Assembly (NCBI RefSeq): GCF_000317105.1
Contig: NC_019693.1
Coordinates: 5,767,227-5,831,226 of the forward strand
Origin: Oscillatoria acuminata PCC 6304
GTDB lineage: Bacteria > Cyanobacteriota > Cyanobacteriia > Cyanobacteriales > Laspinemataceae
Length of the DNA: 64,000 nt
Reading direction: 5' to 3'
Position numbers and translations under genes: made by a program. The notes beneath the pieces are model-generated. The model worked only from the letters and a program-made list of their open reading frames with translations, searched no databases and was not told the origin of the DNA. Below, in pieces: positions 45,440 to 55,038 of the stretch; within the stretch, counting starts at the first letter, position 1, and each line of letters begins with the position of its first letter.

Positions 45440-45796
45440 TATTATAATAATAAGATAACCTGTTCTTGAGATGGAATTAAACCCTACCCTGAGAGAATTT
45501 TCTTACACCCATGATTTATAGATTGATTGACAGTTGGCTAGATTAATTTAGAATTAACAGAGCCGCTATGCTTCTATCATGCACAGTTTTTTGAACTTGT
45601 CAAGAGCTTCTCTTATCCGTACAAAAAGAGGAGTTCTTGTCCAGTTTAGTTAATCTCTAGCCCATCACCCTAGGTCGGTGGGACCAGATCAGTTCCCAGG
45701 GACAAGAAACCGGATTTTTGCCCCATAGTTGGGTGCAAATTGCTACAGAGTATATGAAACAACCGGGTTGGTCTTTCCGTTACAATACCGTCGCCG
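45440..45796. other. Intergenic region between the tandem adhesins
   Basis: A 357-base gap with the promoter of adhesin copy 1. The ATGs at 45439/45436 have no strong ribosome site. It has the recurring motif 'aaccgggttggtctttccg' near 45755, also seen at 63313 as 'aacccggtttgtctttccg'. No gene was seen. Confidence 0.4.
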
Positions 45797-48700
45797 TTAT
45801 TGTCCCTGGGTGATGGGTTCGGTGGGTGAGGAAGGACAGGGTGGGAGGCGATCGCCCAGGGTGGCGGGTCCCGTCGCAATTAAGGCGATGTTTCCGTCTG
45901 GATTAATCCTCCATTCGGTTGCTTCTACCAACGGTGGCAAGGGTTGCGATCGCCCTGGGATGACCATCTCAGTCTGGGTTGTGTTCTGTGGGGAAAATTG
46001 GCGCAAATCCTCCCAAACGGTTTGACCCCGGATAGTCTCCTTCGGGTCTTCCGGTAATCCGCCCCGTCCCACGATTGTAAACGAATTTCCCTCCGCTGCC
46101 ACACAACCGACAGTGACTTGGTTATTGATGTCTGAAAGCTGCTGCGGCAAGTCTACCAATCCAGACCCTGGGGTGACTTCGGGAGTGGAAAGGGTGACAT
46201 TGCCAGAAACTCCCAATTCAGAACTTGCCGTAATATCACTTCGGGGGGTGGGTTGGGCTCTAAATTCTAATCCAAGAATCCCTTCAGCAGAGAGTTGAAT
46301 ATTCCCCCCATCCCCTTCAAAAGCATTGGCAGTAATATCACTATTTTCTGTGGGAAAGGCGAGAACAACTGGGGCCGAAATATTGATATTTCCCCCGTCG
46401 CCACCGGCCCCTGCCGTTCCCGCTGTCGCTGTAATTTGACTACCTCGCCGCATCAGGAGGCGACTGCTGACTTCTAATTGCAAATTGCCTCCTTGAGAGG
46501 AGGTAGTTTCCCCGGTAATTGAAGACTGATTATCTAACAGTAAACTCCCGGTTTGAAGTTGCACATTTCCCCCGATGCCTTCGGTGGCGCTACTGGTGGT
46601 AATTGTACTATTATCTAAGCTAATCCTATCCTGAACTTGAATCCTGACTTGTCCCCCATCTCCTTGTCCCTCAGTTTTAGCGCTGATTTGAGAACCGTTT
46701 ATTAATGAAAGCACTCGGGCATGAATATTCACCTCTCCGCCATCACCCACTGCGGTTGATTCCACACTACTATCAATCGAACCCTCGGATACCACAATCT
46801 CTCCCGCCTGAATATTCACACTCCCAGCATTACCAATTCCTTGGGTAAAACTGGAAATTGCTGCCCTATCATTCATGAAAATTCTCGGAGTAATCAAGGT
46901 AATATTTCCGGCATTTCCTTCCCCAGTCCCTCGGATGCGACTCCAGATAAATGAACCTCGTTGATTGGGTCCTAAGCGGGTTAATGTCACTCCTTCTCTA
47001 GCTTGAATTGTAATCGGTCCGGCATCGCCTTCTCCATAGCTGGTGGAATTAATTCCTCCTCCATCTCCCAGAATCAATTCTCCCGTATTTAACTCAATTC
47101 CAGCGGCATTTCCGACAGAAGAAGGTCCTCCGACTAAATTTAAAATCCGACTTTCAATATTGTCCAAATTTCCCGTAATCACGAGGCGACTGCGAGCATT
47201 AATGGTCACTTTGCCCGCATTGCCACTCAGATAAGTGCTATTATTAATAATGCTGCCATTGAGTAAATTAACGCTTTCGGCCTCAATTTTAATATCTCCC
47301 GTATCCCCTGATCCAAAATTACTCAGATTGAGAATCCCGTTATTGTTCAGGGTAAAGGATTCAGCAACCGCAAAAATGCTGCCTGCACTCCCACTGCCTC
47401 GGGTAATATTGGCAATATTCGCCCGATTTAGGTCTACTAAATTAGCAACTAAACTAATATCTCCCGCTTGTCCAGTTCCAAAGGTGGTAGACAGAATTTC
47501 TCCGGGGGAACCTCCCCGTAAACTCCTGGTATTAATTCGGATATTGCCACTATTTCCCGCAGTCCGAGTCAGGGAAACTATCCCACTACTGCCGCCATAA
47601 TTGGGATTGAAATTACCCAAGGCAACGGTTTCTTGAAGTAAGGCAAGATTTGTCCCGGGATATTCCAAGGAAATATGCAACCGATAGGTATCTCCAATAT
47701 CAATTTTATCCCCTTCCAGCAGTTCGACAGGATGGGGAATCGTATCAAATTCCCCAATCCCAATTACATAAGTTCCGGGATATAATCTATCAATGGACAA
47801 ATACGAATCTTGCTCTACTGTACTTCCTAACGCCCCATCGTTAATACTAGAGTCATCATTCAGGGCAATAATTGCTCCCGTAGCGCGGTCAAACAGGACC
47901 ATTTTCGTATCTAAACTGCCGGGAATATCCTGATATCCATCTCCCCCATCAATATCAAAAATCCCCCTTCCTGGTGCAGCAACGCTAAATGAAAAATAGT
48001 CAAAACTATCGGTTGCTGGACCTAATTCGGTATTTCCACTCATAATTTGCGCCGGAGTCCGTTCCACGGTAATAGCAGGAATTCCCGCCGGTCCTGATGC
48101 CTCGACTTCTGGATTAAAATTCCGGGTAAATTCTAAGTCATCCAGATTAAAAACTGTTACCTCTTTCTCGTCAAAGGGAGACTCCAAAAAACGCCGACTA
48201 TTCCCAGCAAGGGTGACGCTTTCTGTTGCAGTTATTGTGATGTTTCCCCCATTGCCGGTATGAGTGGCAATGGTAATGATTTGTCCTCCACTTTCCAGGA
48301 ATAAAGTATTCACATTGACTTCAATATCTCCCCCCGCTTGATGACTCTCCGTAACTGTGGCAATAAATCCGCGATCGCGCAAGCGAACCTCCCCCACAGG
48401 ATTATTCGCGTCATTAATCCTAATCTGTCCACTCCCTCCACTCTCCACCCCTTGGGATTGAGAGAGAATTCCACTAAATAACCCATCGGGACTAAACCCA
48501 GAAATCTCTAAAACCGGCGTATTAATCTGAATAGTTCCAGCGGGTCCAATTCCTGCTGTCTCTGTAGTAATTCTCCCCCCCGAAGTCAGACTCACTGAAT
48601 TGCCCGTAACCTGAATATTTCCCCCAGTTCCTAATGCTCCCGAGGAGACTAAATTGCTAATTAAACTGCGCTCACCCAGGCGGATATCCCCCCAGGCATG

Positions 48701-49615
48701 GACTCGAATATCCCCGGCCCTGGCCCCGATTTCACCCCCATTCAGAGCCATTCCCGCCTGCAACTGAGAACCGCCGATTAGAGTGATATGATTCCCCTGG
48801 ACCTGAATACTCCCATTGCTGCCGGTAACATCCACGATCGCCCCATTTGTCAGGGTAACATCAGACCCCCTGACGGTTTTAGAAAACTCGGGAATGGTAT
48901 TTTCTAGGGCAATTTCTCCGGAACTAATTCCCGCTAAGGTAATGTTACCCAACGGGGCGAGTAGCTGTCCCCCGTTCATGCTCACATTCCCGCCTAAAAT
49001 AGCTAAATTGCGCTGTTGTGCCACTTCTAAGCGGGACCCTTCTAGGGTGATATTTCCCCCGGTTGGACCATATTGTAATCCGATGGGAACTGCTAGGGTG
49101 AGGAGGGGGGATTCGGTGGGATTTGTAGCACTAAAGAGATGGCGATCGCTAAACTGGATTGCCTCCGCTGTAGATAGAACAAATGACCCGCCTATATCCA
49201 GGGTAGCATTGGGACCCAAAACAATTCCATTCGGATTGATTAAAAACAGATTGCTGTTGCCATTGGCGCGAATTAAACCATCAATATTGGAGAGATTACT
49301 GCCCGTAATTCGACTAATAATATGGATAATATCCGGGCTATTATTAAAATAGGCTTCAATACCCGTGGGAACTGAAAATTCTGTAAAACTATGAAATAAA
49401 TTTCCCCCCGCCTGGGTTCCCCCTTCAATCGTCAAACCCGTCCCTTGATTGATCACTTGGGACGGATTGGGTAAGGTGCGATCGGGGACAATTTGTGCCC
49501 TCACTGGTCCTCCGCAACCTGCAAAGAACAAAGATATGACCCAGAGACGGTGCCACCGATGTTTTAGGATTCCTCCTGCTCGTTTTGCCTTTAACATTGT
49601 TTTGATAGACCCCAT
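45797..49615 (-). CDS. TpsA-like filamentous adhesin, copy 2
   Basis: A 1272-residue paralogue of copy 1 with the same order: signal peptide, two-partner-secretion domain, beta-helix, inserted pre-peptidase-like domain (about 530-650), beta-helix. The first ~420 residues and the last ~230 are almost identical to copy 1. The middle (about 425-1020) has many substitutions. It lacks its own CHAT gene; 357 bases separate it from copy 1. Start taken at 49615 (MGSIKTMLKAK); an ATG at 49597 (MLKAKRAG) is also possible and matches copy 1 better. Confidence 0.85.
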   Translation of the reverse strand: MGSIKTMLKAKRAGGILKHRWHRLWVISLFFAGCGGPVRAQIVPDRTLPNPSQVINQGTGLTIEGGTQAGGNLFHSFTEFSVPTGIEAYFNNSPDIIHIISRITGSNLSNIDGLIRANGNSNLFLINPNGIVLGPNATLDIGGSFVLSTAEAIQFSDRHLFSATNPTESPLLTLAVPIGLQYGPTGGNITLEGSRLEVAQQRNLAILGGNVSMNGGQLLAPLGNITLAGISSGEIALENTIPEFSKTVRGSDVTLTNGAIVDVTGSNGSIQVQGNHITLIGGSQLQAGMALNGGEIGARAGDIRVHAWGDIRLGERSLISNLVSSGALGTGGNIQVTGNSVSLTSGGRITTETAGIGPAGTIQINTPVLEISGFSPDGLFSGILSQSQGVESGGSGQIRINDANNPVGEVRLRDRGFIATVTESHQAGGDIEVNVNTLFLESGGQIITIATHTGNGGNITITATESVTLAGNSRRFLESPFDEKEVTVFNLDDLEFTRNFNPEVEASGPAGIPAITVERTPAQIMSGNTELGPATDSFDYFSFSVAAPGRGIFDIDGGDGYQDIPGSLDTKMVLFDRATGAIIALNDDSSINDGALGSTVEQDSYLSIDRLYPGTYVIGIGEFDTIPHPVELLEGDKIDIGDTYRLHISLEYPGTNLALLQETVALGNFNPNYGGSSGIVSLTRTAGNSGNIRINTRSLRGGSPGEILSTTFGTGQAGDISLVANLVDLNRANIANITRGSGSAGSIFAVAESFTLNNNGILNLSNFGSGDTGDIKIEAESVNLLNGSIINNSTYLSGNAGKVTINARSRLVITGNLDNIESRILNLVGGPSSVGNAAGIELNTGELILGDGGGINSTSYGEGDAGPITIQAREGVTLTRLGPNQRGSFIWSRIRGTGEGNAGNITLITPRIFMNDRAAISSFTQGIGNAGSVNIQAGEIVVSEGSIDSSVESTAVGDGGEVNIHARVLSLINGSQISAKTEGQGDGGQVRIQVQDRISLDNSTITTSSATEGIGGNVQLQTGSLLLDNQSSITGETTSSQGGNLQLEVSSRLLMRRGSQITATAGTAGAGGDGGNINISAPVVLAFPTENSDITANAFEGDGGNIQLSAEGILGLEFRAQPTPRSDITASSELGVSGNVTLSTPEVTPGSGLVDLPQQLSDINNQVTVGCVAAEGNSFTIVGRGGLPEDPKETIRGQTVWEDLRQFSPQNTTQTEMVIPGRSQPLPPLVEATEWRINPDGNIALIATGPATLGDRLPPCPSSPTEPITQGQ

Positions 49616-50067
49616 CGGTTAGCTGGAATTTTCCACCCTATTCTCAGAAATTTTTGGACTGTTATGGCGATAAAAAAGGTTGAAGTGAGACCCTCCCCCG
49701 AACTCAACGACCTTCCACCTTTCCACCTCCTCAAAGATTATACAGCAACAGCGCCGGAAATAGTTTTCCGAGCAAACTCCATCAAAAAAATTTAGGGGGA
49801 TTGTTGGATTTTAGGCAATTTTAACGCTTCTGGAGTCGTTACCAGAAGCCCTCCCCTGTCTCACGTCGAACAGACTGACCGCATCCGGACCATCCTGGGC
49901 ATTTTATGGTACCCTTGGCAGCGATCGCCTCAGTTTATAGCCAACCCAAGTAGAACTGATGGACTTGAACAACAAAAAGGTTGCGAAACCTGTAAATCAG
50001 GGGGTAAATTTGTGAAATAATTGTAAAAATGCAAGGATTACAGTTTCATAGAGGTTAAAAAATAGGC
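49616..50067. other. Divergent intergenic region
   Basis: A 452-base gap holding the promoters of adhesin copy 2 and the transketolase-like gene. A ttatac box at 49738-49743 and agagg at 50050 before the ATG at 50068 are visible. No repeat or gene was recognised. Confidence 0.4.
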
Positions 50068-52278
50068 ATGACGACAAAGATTCCATCTGCACCGGCAAAG
50101 ACCCCTGCATTTTGTGAGGGCATTCAACATTTTGGCGAACAGTGGCCGGATTTTGACCGTTACGGCAAAGAACCCGCGATCGCCACGGGGAAAACTGCGA
50201 TCGCCTCACCCCCGGATCACGCTGCTGCCTACCAGACCCTCCTCGCTGCCGACGCCCTGCGCTACCTGATCCTCCAAGTCACCGCATCGAAAGCCTCCGG
50301 ACACCCCGGCGGATTTGCCAGCGTTGCCGAGGGAATCGCTGCCCTAGTAATGCTCGGTCATAAAAACATTATCACCGAAGTCGGACACCATGCCCCCGGC
50401 TTCTACAGTAATATGTTCCTGGACCGCTCCTTAGAGCAAATGGGCATTCATACCGTCCAACAAATGCGCGATCGCTTCCGGGAGCACAAAGGACTCCTCG
50501 GACACCTCTCCGGACAAATTCCCGGACTCCTCAACCCCGCTGGACCCCTGGGACAAGGGCAGCATTTCGCAATGGCAGGGGCACTCCTGCATCCCGATAT
50601 CCTCTTCCCCGTCACCATTGGCGATGGCGGCATCGGCGAACCCTACGTCATGAGTAGCATGGCGCATTTCCACACCGCCTACCCCGAAGTTACCAACTTC
50701 CTCCCCATCCTGGTTTGGAACGGCTATTCCCAGGAACATCACAGCATGGTGTCCACCAAACCCAACCAAGAGATGATTGAATACTGGGAAGGCAACGGTT
50801 TCCAGGAAATCATCCTCGTCAACGCCAAAGACTACGACGACGCCAACCAACCCGGGGAATATGTCGATAGCACTGCCTTTTCCTTCGAGAAACGGTTAGA
50901 ATTTGCCCAAGCGGTGATTGAAGCCACAGACAAAGCGGCCAAATCCGCCCTGGGAGGCAAACTCACCGTCCTAATTATCAAACAACTCAAAGGGGCTGGA
51001 GTCCATGCCCTGGGGGCCAAATCCCATAACCTGTATGGACATCACACCCTGGATAACGCAGAAATCATCAGCGCCCTGCAAACCCGTGCCCTGAGTCCCG
51101 AAGCGTGGCAACTGGTTCGGACCAACTTTGAACGGGCTGCTGGGGGACCTGCCGCCAGTATTGTCAAAACTGAGTTTGAGTTAGCTTTGCCGGAGTTAGG
51201 CAAACTCCCCCTCGTGGAATATGCGACTGGGGAGAAGCAAATCGCCACCACTGCAATGGGGGAACTTGTCGCCTACGTTGGCAAAAAAGACCCCAAATTT
51301 GTGATCACCAACGCCGATGGGAATGCCGCTTCTGGCATCAACAACATCAACGTTGCCCTCAAAATTATTCACCCCACCGCTGACGACGCCTATTTTCAAG
51401 GACCCAAGGGCCAAGTTTATGAACCTTTAAGCGAAGATGCCTGCGCCGGATTAGCAGCAGCTTTAGCCTTATTTGGGGCGCGGACCCTCTGGTGTTCCTA
51501 CGAATCCTTTGCTATTAACGGGGTCCCCGTCTGGCAAACCGTCACCCAAGCGATGGCGGAATTACGCCGTCCGACCCCGAGTACGGTCACTTTATATACC
51601 GCAGGGGCGTTAGAACAAGGACGCAACGGTTGGACTCACCAACGTCCAGAAATTGAGAACTACTTTGCCGCCATGATGCGAAACGGCAACGTTTTCCCCT
51701 TGTTCCCCCCGGATTCTAATAGTATCCAAGTCTGTTATGATTGGGCGCTGAGTACGCAGAATAAAGGGATTGTGATTACGGCGAGTAAAACCCCGTTACC
51801 GATTCGCACCACTTTTGAGCAGACGCAACAAGCGTTACAAGATGGCGCAGTCGTTCTCCAAGAGATTCCCGGAGATAAAACCGTGGTGTTTGCGGTGATT
51901 GGGGATATGACGTTGATTCCGGTGTATGACGCCGCAGAGCAATTGAAAGCCCAAGGGATTGGGTCGAAGATTGTATCGGTTGTGAGTCCGCGCCGGTTGT
52001 ATCGTCCCCATGATGTCGCTTGGGATACCTGTTCCCAAGCCGATGGCGGATTCTTGGATGATGCTGGGTTTGAGAAGTTCTTTGGTGGGGATGCTTTAAT
52101 TGGGGTTACCGGGGGGGCCTCGGGAATGCTCGAACCGATTATGTTACGCAGTACCGCCAAGCGAGATGTCTTTGCCTGGAAGCGAGGGGAGACGACTGCG
52201 AGTGCGACGCAAATCATGGAGTTCAACGGGTTGACTCCGGAGGCGTTAGCCAAGCGCGGGACTGAGTTGGTGAGTTAA
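50068..52278 (+). CDS. Transketolase-like ThDP-dependent enzyme
   Basis: A 736-residue protein of the transketolase/phosphoketolase superfamily. The N-terminal Pyr/PP domain has 'LQVTASKASGHPGGFAS' (transketolase-like SGHPG) and the ThDP/metal motif GDG at 185-187 (IGDGGIGEPYVM). The C-terminal half has 'GDALIGVTGGASGMLEP' and a transketolase C-terminal fold. It differs from true transketolase and from Xfp phosphoketolase, so the exact reaction is unsure; related cyanobacterial proteins are often named transketolase-like. It would act in the cytoplasm in sugar-phosphate metabolism. A strong terminator follows at 52290. Confidence 0.7.
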   Translation: MTTKIPSAPAKTPAFCEGIQHFGEQWPDFDRYGKEPAIATGKTAIASPPDHAAAYQTLLAADALRYLILQVTASKASGHPGGFASVAEGIAALVMLGHKNIITEVGHHAPGFYSNMFLDRSLEQMGIHTVQQMRDRFREHKGLLGHLSGQIPGLLNPAGPLGQGQHFAMAGALLHPDILFPVTIGDGGIGEPYVMSSMAHFHTAYPEVTNFLPILVWNGYSQEHHSMVSTKPNQEMIEYWEGNGFQEIILVNAKDYDDANQPGEYVDSTAFSFEKRLEFAQAVIEATDKAAKSALGGKLTVLIIKQLKGAGVHALGAKSHNLYGHHTLDNAEIISALQTRALSPEAWQLVRTNFERAAGGPAASIVKTEFELALPELGKLPLVEYATGEKQIATTAMGELVAYVGKKDPKFVITNADGNAASGINNINVALKIIHPTADDAYFQGPKGQVYEPLSEDACAGLAAALALFGARTLWCSYESFAINGVPVWQTVTQAMAELRRPTPSTVTLYTAGALEQGRNGWTHQRPEIENYFAAMMRNGNVFPLFPPDSNSIQVCYDWALSTQNKGIVITASKTPLPIRTTFEQTQQALQDGAVVLQEIPGDKTVVFAVIGDMTLIPVYDAAEQLKAQGIGSKIVSVVSPRRLYRPHDVAWDTCSQADGGFLDDAGFEKFFGGDALIGVTGGASGMLEPIMLRSTAKRDVFAWKRGETTASATQIMEFNGLTPEALAKRGTELVS

Positions 52279-52289
52279 GGATGATTTGG

Positions 52290-52320
52290 CCCCCAGCCTT
52301 GAGGCTGGGGGTTATTTTTA
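52290..52320 (+). terminator. Intrinsic terminator of the transketolase-like gene
   Basis: Stem cccccagcc / ggctggggg with loop ttga, then ttattttta, 12 bases after the stop codon. Confidence 0.85.
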
Positions 52321-52382
52321 GCTATTCAGTGCCAATAACGAGAACCAATGGATAAAATAGACTGAAACCAGAGGTAACGGCG

Positions 52383-52979
52383 ATGACTACACAAGTTGCA
52401 GAAAAAATTATCCCCTTGCCCGAACAGCGGTTGATTCTGCCTGGGTATCAGAGTTGGCAAGAATTCAAGGCGATTCAAGCCTTGATGGAGTCGGTGGCGG
52501 GGGTGCGAATTTCTTATTTAGATGGGTGTGTGGAACTGATGACAACGGGAGAGCAACATGAGACTATCAAAACAATTCTTAGCTTTTTACTACAGCTTTA
52601 TTTTTGTGAAATAGGGATTGAATATATCCCGGTGGGAAATGCAACGCGGGAGTCAGAAACTAAGGGGGTGTCCTTTGAACCGGATGAATCCTATTATATT
52701 GGCGATCGCAAATCTCATCCCGATTTAGCCATTGAAGTGGTCATCACCAGTGGCAATACCAAAAAACTGGAAAAATATAAGCGATTTGAAATTACAGAAG
52801 TCTGGTTTTGGGAAAATAATCAGATTGCTCTCTACCGCTTTCGCGGGGAAGACTATGAGCAAATTGCTAACAGCGAATTGTTTCCAGATTTAGATATTGA
52901 ATTGCTGGTTCGTTGTGTGCAAATGCCTTCCCGTCTTCAGGCTCGCGCCGAATTTGTTCAAGGGATTCACCCTGAATAA
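52383..52979 (+). CDS. Uma2-family endonuclease-like protein, copy 1
   Basis: A 198-residue protein of the Uma2 (DUF820) family, a PD-(D/E)xK fold with very many paralogues in filamentous cyanobacteria. The core is 'HPDLAIEVVITSGNTKKLEK' followed by 'YKRFEITEVWFW', with the Asp-Glu-x-Lys-like residues D116/E120 in that stretch (approximate). The function is unproven; a nuclease role in mobile element or repair biology is only suggested by the fold. The leader aaaatagactgaaaccagag (ending ggtaacggcg before the ATG) is shared with copy 2. Confidence 0.85.
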   Translation: MTTQVAEKIIPLPEQRLILPGYQSWQEFKAIQALMESVAGVRISYLDGCVELMTTGEQHETIKTILSFLLQLYFCEIGIEYIPVGNATRESETKGVSFEPDESYYIGDRKSHPDLAIEVVITSGNTKKLEKYKRFEITEVWFWENNQIALYRFRGEDYEQIANSELFPDLDIELLVRCVQMPSRLQARAEFVQGIHPE

Positions 52980-53061
52980 ATACTCTAACTTTTACGGGTT
53001 GAGGGATAAAAAATTTGGGTCTGTCAATCCCTTCTCTGAGATTTTGCTCCCGTGGCAACAC

Positions 53062-53087
53062 CCGGCGGGGGTTTGAAACCCCGCCGG
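53062..53087. repeat. Palindrome between the Uma2 copies
   Basis: ccggcggggg-ttt / aaa-ccccgccgg with one bulged G. It is followed by ttgagaatggtgc, as is the palindrome at 18686-18725. Confidence 0.6.
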
Positions 53088-53138
53088 AGTTGAGAATGGT
53101 GCAATAGATAAAATAGACTGAAACCAGAGGTAACGGCG

Positions 53139-53735
53139 ATGACTACACAACTCGCAGAAAAAATTATCCCCTTGCCAGAACAGCGGTTGATTCTACCGGG
53201 GTATCAGAGTTGGCAAGAATTCAAAGCAATTCAAGCCTTGATGGAGTCGGTGGCGGGGTTGCGAATTTCTTATTTAGATGGGTGTGTGGAACTGATGACA
53301 ACGGGGGAGGAACATGAATCAATTAAAAAAGCGATCGCCATTTTAGTGGAGATTTATTTGTTTGAAATGGGCATCGAGTTCATTCCCATTGGAAATGCAA
53401 CGCGGGAGTCAGAAACTAAGGGGGTGTCCTTTGAGCCAGATGAATCCTATTATATTGGCGATCGCAAACCTCATCCCGATTTAGCCATTGAAGTTGTCAT
53501 CACCAGGGGCAATCCTAAAAAGCTCGAAAAATACAAACGATTTGAAATTACAGAAGTCTGGTTTTGGGAAAATAACCAGCTTTCTCTATACCGCTTTCAA
53601 GGGGAAGACTATGAGCAAATATCTACCAGCGAATTGTTTCCAAATTTGGATATTGAATTGCTGGTTTGTTGTGTGAAAATGCCTTCCCGGATTCAGGCTA
53701 GAACCGAATTTCTGCAAGGAATTCACCGACAATAA
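53139..53735 (+). CDS. Uma2-family endonuclease-like protein, copy 2
   Basis: A 198-residue tandem paralogue of the previous gene. The first ~60 residues and the 'NATRESETKGVSFEPDESYY' middle are nearly identical; residues 60-80 are diverged ('IKTILSFLLQLYFCEIG' against 'IKKAIAILVEIYLFEMG'). The duplication includes ~40 bases of upstream DNA (from gataaaatagactgaaa). Same PD-(D/E)xK-type core and the same uncertainty of function. Confidence 0.85.
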   Translation: MTTQLAEKIIPLPEQRLILPGYQSWQEFKAIQALMESVAGLRISYLDGCVELMTTGEEHESIKKAIAILVEIYLFEMGIEFIPIGNATRESETKGVSFEPDESYYIGDRKPHPDLAIEVVITRGNPKKLEKYKRFEITEVWFWENNQLSLYRFQGEDYEQISTSELFPNLDIELLVCCVKMPSRIQARTEFLQGIHRQ

Positions 53736-54111
53736 AGGTGAGCATCTCCTGAAAGGTCGCCCTCACCCTAAATCGATGGCGGCTTAAAATGGGAGAATGG
53801 GTTGGGGGATGAGGGCCAACTGTCCAAATTGAGATGCTCTCTAATCAATCCTTTAGTGTTGCCTATAAATCTCTTCCTCCACCTTAGCAATAAGCAGGGC
53901 TTGGTTAATTTGATGAGGGAAATATCATCAACTCTACTCATTGGGGTGATTAAAAAATCTCTGGATTTGATGCCTGAATCGGGAATGAGAGGTTTTCATC
54001 CGACACAATTATTCTGAAATCAGGGTTGACAGAAAACTTGTTTTATGAGATATTATAAATTAATTCAAAATAACCCATGAATTCTCATTCATTTGTCACG
54101 GTATCAGTATT
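53736..54111. other. Intergenic region before the restriction gene
   Basis: A 376-base stretch whose last ~100 bases are much richer in A and T than the flanks. A 71-codon frame at 53802-54017 has no recognisable content and no good ribosome site. The promoter of the restriction-modification pair should lie at 54030-54110. Confidence 0.4.
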
Positions 54112-55026
54112 ATGCAACCCATTATATCCGATGAGGCGATAAAAACCCGAGAAAATTGGGTTGAAAAAATAAAGGTACTGAGCGGAAATTTTAGTGGTGA
54201 TACGAAAAAAATGGAGGAAGAATTAGCTGCGGAAATTAAAATAAAAGGACCGAGTACATTAATAGATCATCTAAGGCTTTGTGGAAACATTCCTGAATCC
54301 TACAAGCATGATTCAAGTGAAGAAAAACTTTATTCAAAATATACGGATAACCTTTTATCATTTGCTTATCAACAAATGGGCCTCAAAAGCATCGTTTTAA
54401 CAGAAAGATCTGATGCTGCGGATGTGGAAGCCGTTGCCAAAAGTTACAGTTTTGTTGCCGATGCTAAAGCCTTTCGAGTAAGCCGTAGCGCTAAAAATCA
54501 AAAAGACTTTAAAATCGAAGCGTTAGACGGTTGGAAACAGGGAAAAGATTATGCAATGGTTGTCGGGCCTATTTATCAGTTTCCTACTCGTTCTAGCCAG
54601 ATCTATCAACAATCCTCTAGGAGAAATGTTTGTATTTTTACTTATTCACATTTATCCTTATTAGTTAATTACGCATTAAAAGAAGGCAGCCTAAAATCAG
54701 AAACCCTGTTGCACGAAATATTTAAGACGGTAGAGGCTTTAAATCCAGGGAAAATATCTCAAGACTACTGGGCATCTGTAAACCAAACCATGTTAAAATT
54801 CTCAGAGGTTATCCGTGAACTTTGGACCATAGAAAAGAAGGCAGCAAGTGAATCGACTAAGTTGGCGAAAGAGGAAGGATTAAATTTTTTAGCGGCTGAA
54901 CGGGAGAAAATCATGGGAATGAGTCATGATGAAGCACTCCAGGAACTCATAAAGGTCAGTAAACTAGAGAGCAAGCTCTATATTATCAACTCAATTCGTG
55001 ATAGTCAATTATTTGACATCCAATAA
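54112..55026 (+). CDS. HindIII-family type II restriction endonuclease
   Basis: A 304-residue protein clearly related to R.HindIII: 'FVADAKAFRVSRSAKNQKDF' (114-133) is nearly the HindIII active-site segment. The residues matching HindIII D108, K110 and D123 are D117, K119 and D132, with identical spacing, so the enzyme should be active. It would cut AAGCTT or a close relative. The gene is richer in A/T than its neighbours, as transferred restriction genes often are. The matching methylase begins 12 bases after the stop. Confidence 0.87.
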   Translation: MQPIISDEAIKTRENWVEKIKVLSGNFSGDTKKMEEELAAEIKIKGPSTLIDHLRLCGNIPESYKHDSSEEKLYSKYTDNLLSFAYQQMGLKSIVLTERSDAADVEAVAKSYSFVADAKAFRVSRSAKNQKDFKIEALDGWKQGKDYAMVVGPIYQFPTRSSQIYQQSSRRNVCIFTYSHLSLLVNYALKEGSLKSETLLHEIFKTVEALNPGKISQDYWASVNQTMLKFSEVIRELWTIEKKAASESTKLAKEEGLNFLAAEREKIMGMSHDEALQELIKVSKLESKLYIINSIRDSQLFDIQ

Positions 55027-55038
55027 ATACAGATAGCT

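Noticed and set aside
53802-54017. 71-codon frame before the restriction gene
   Set aside because: No ribosome site, no motif, crosses the A/T-content change.
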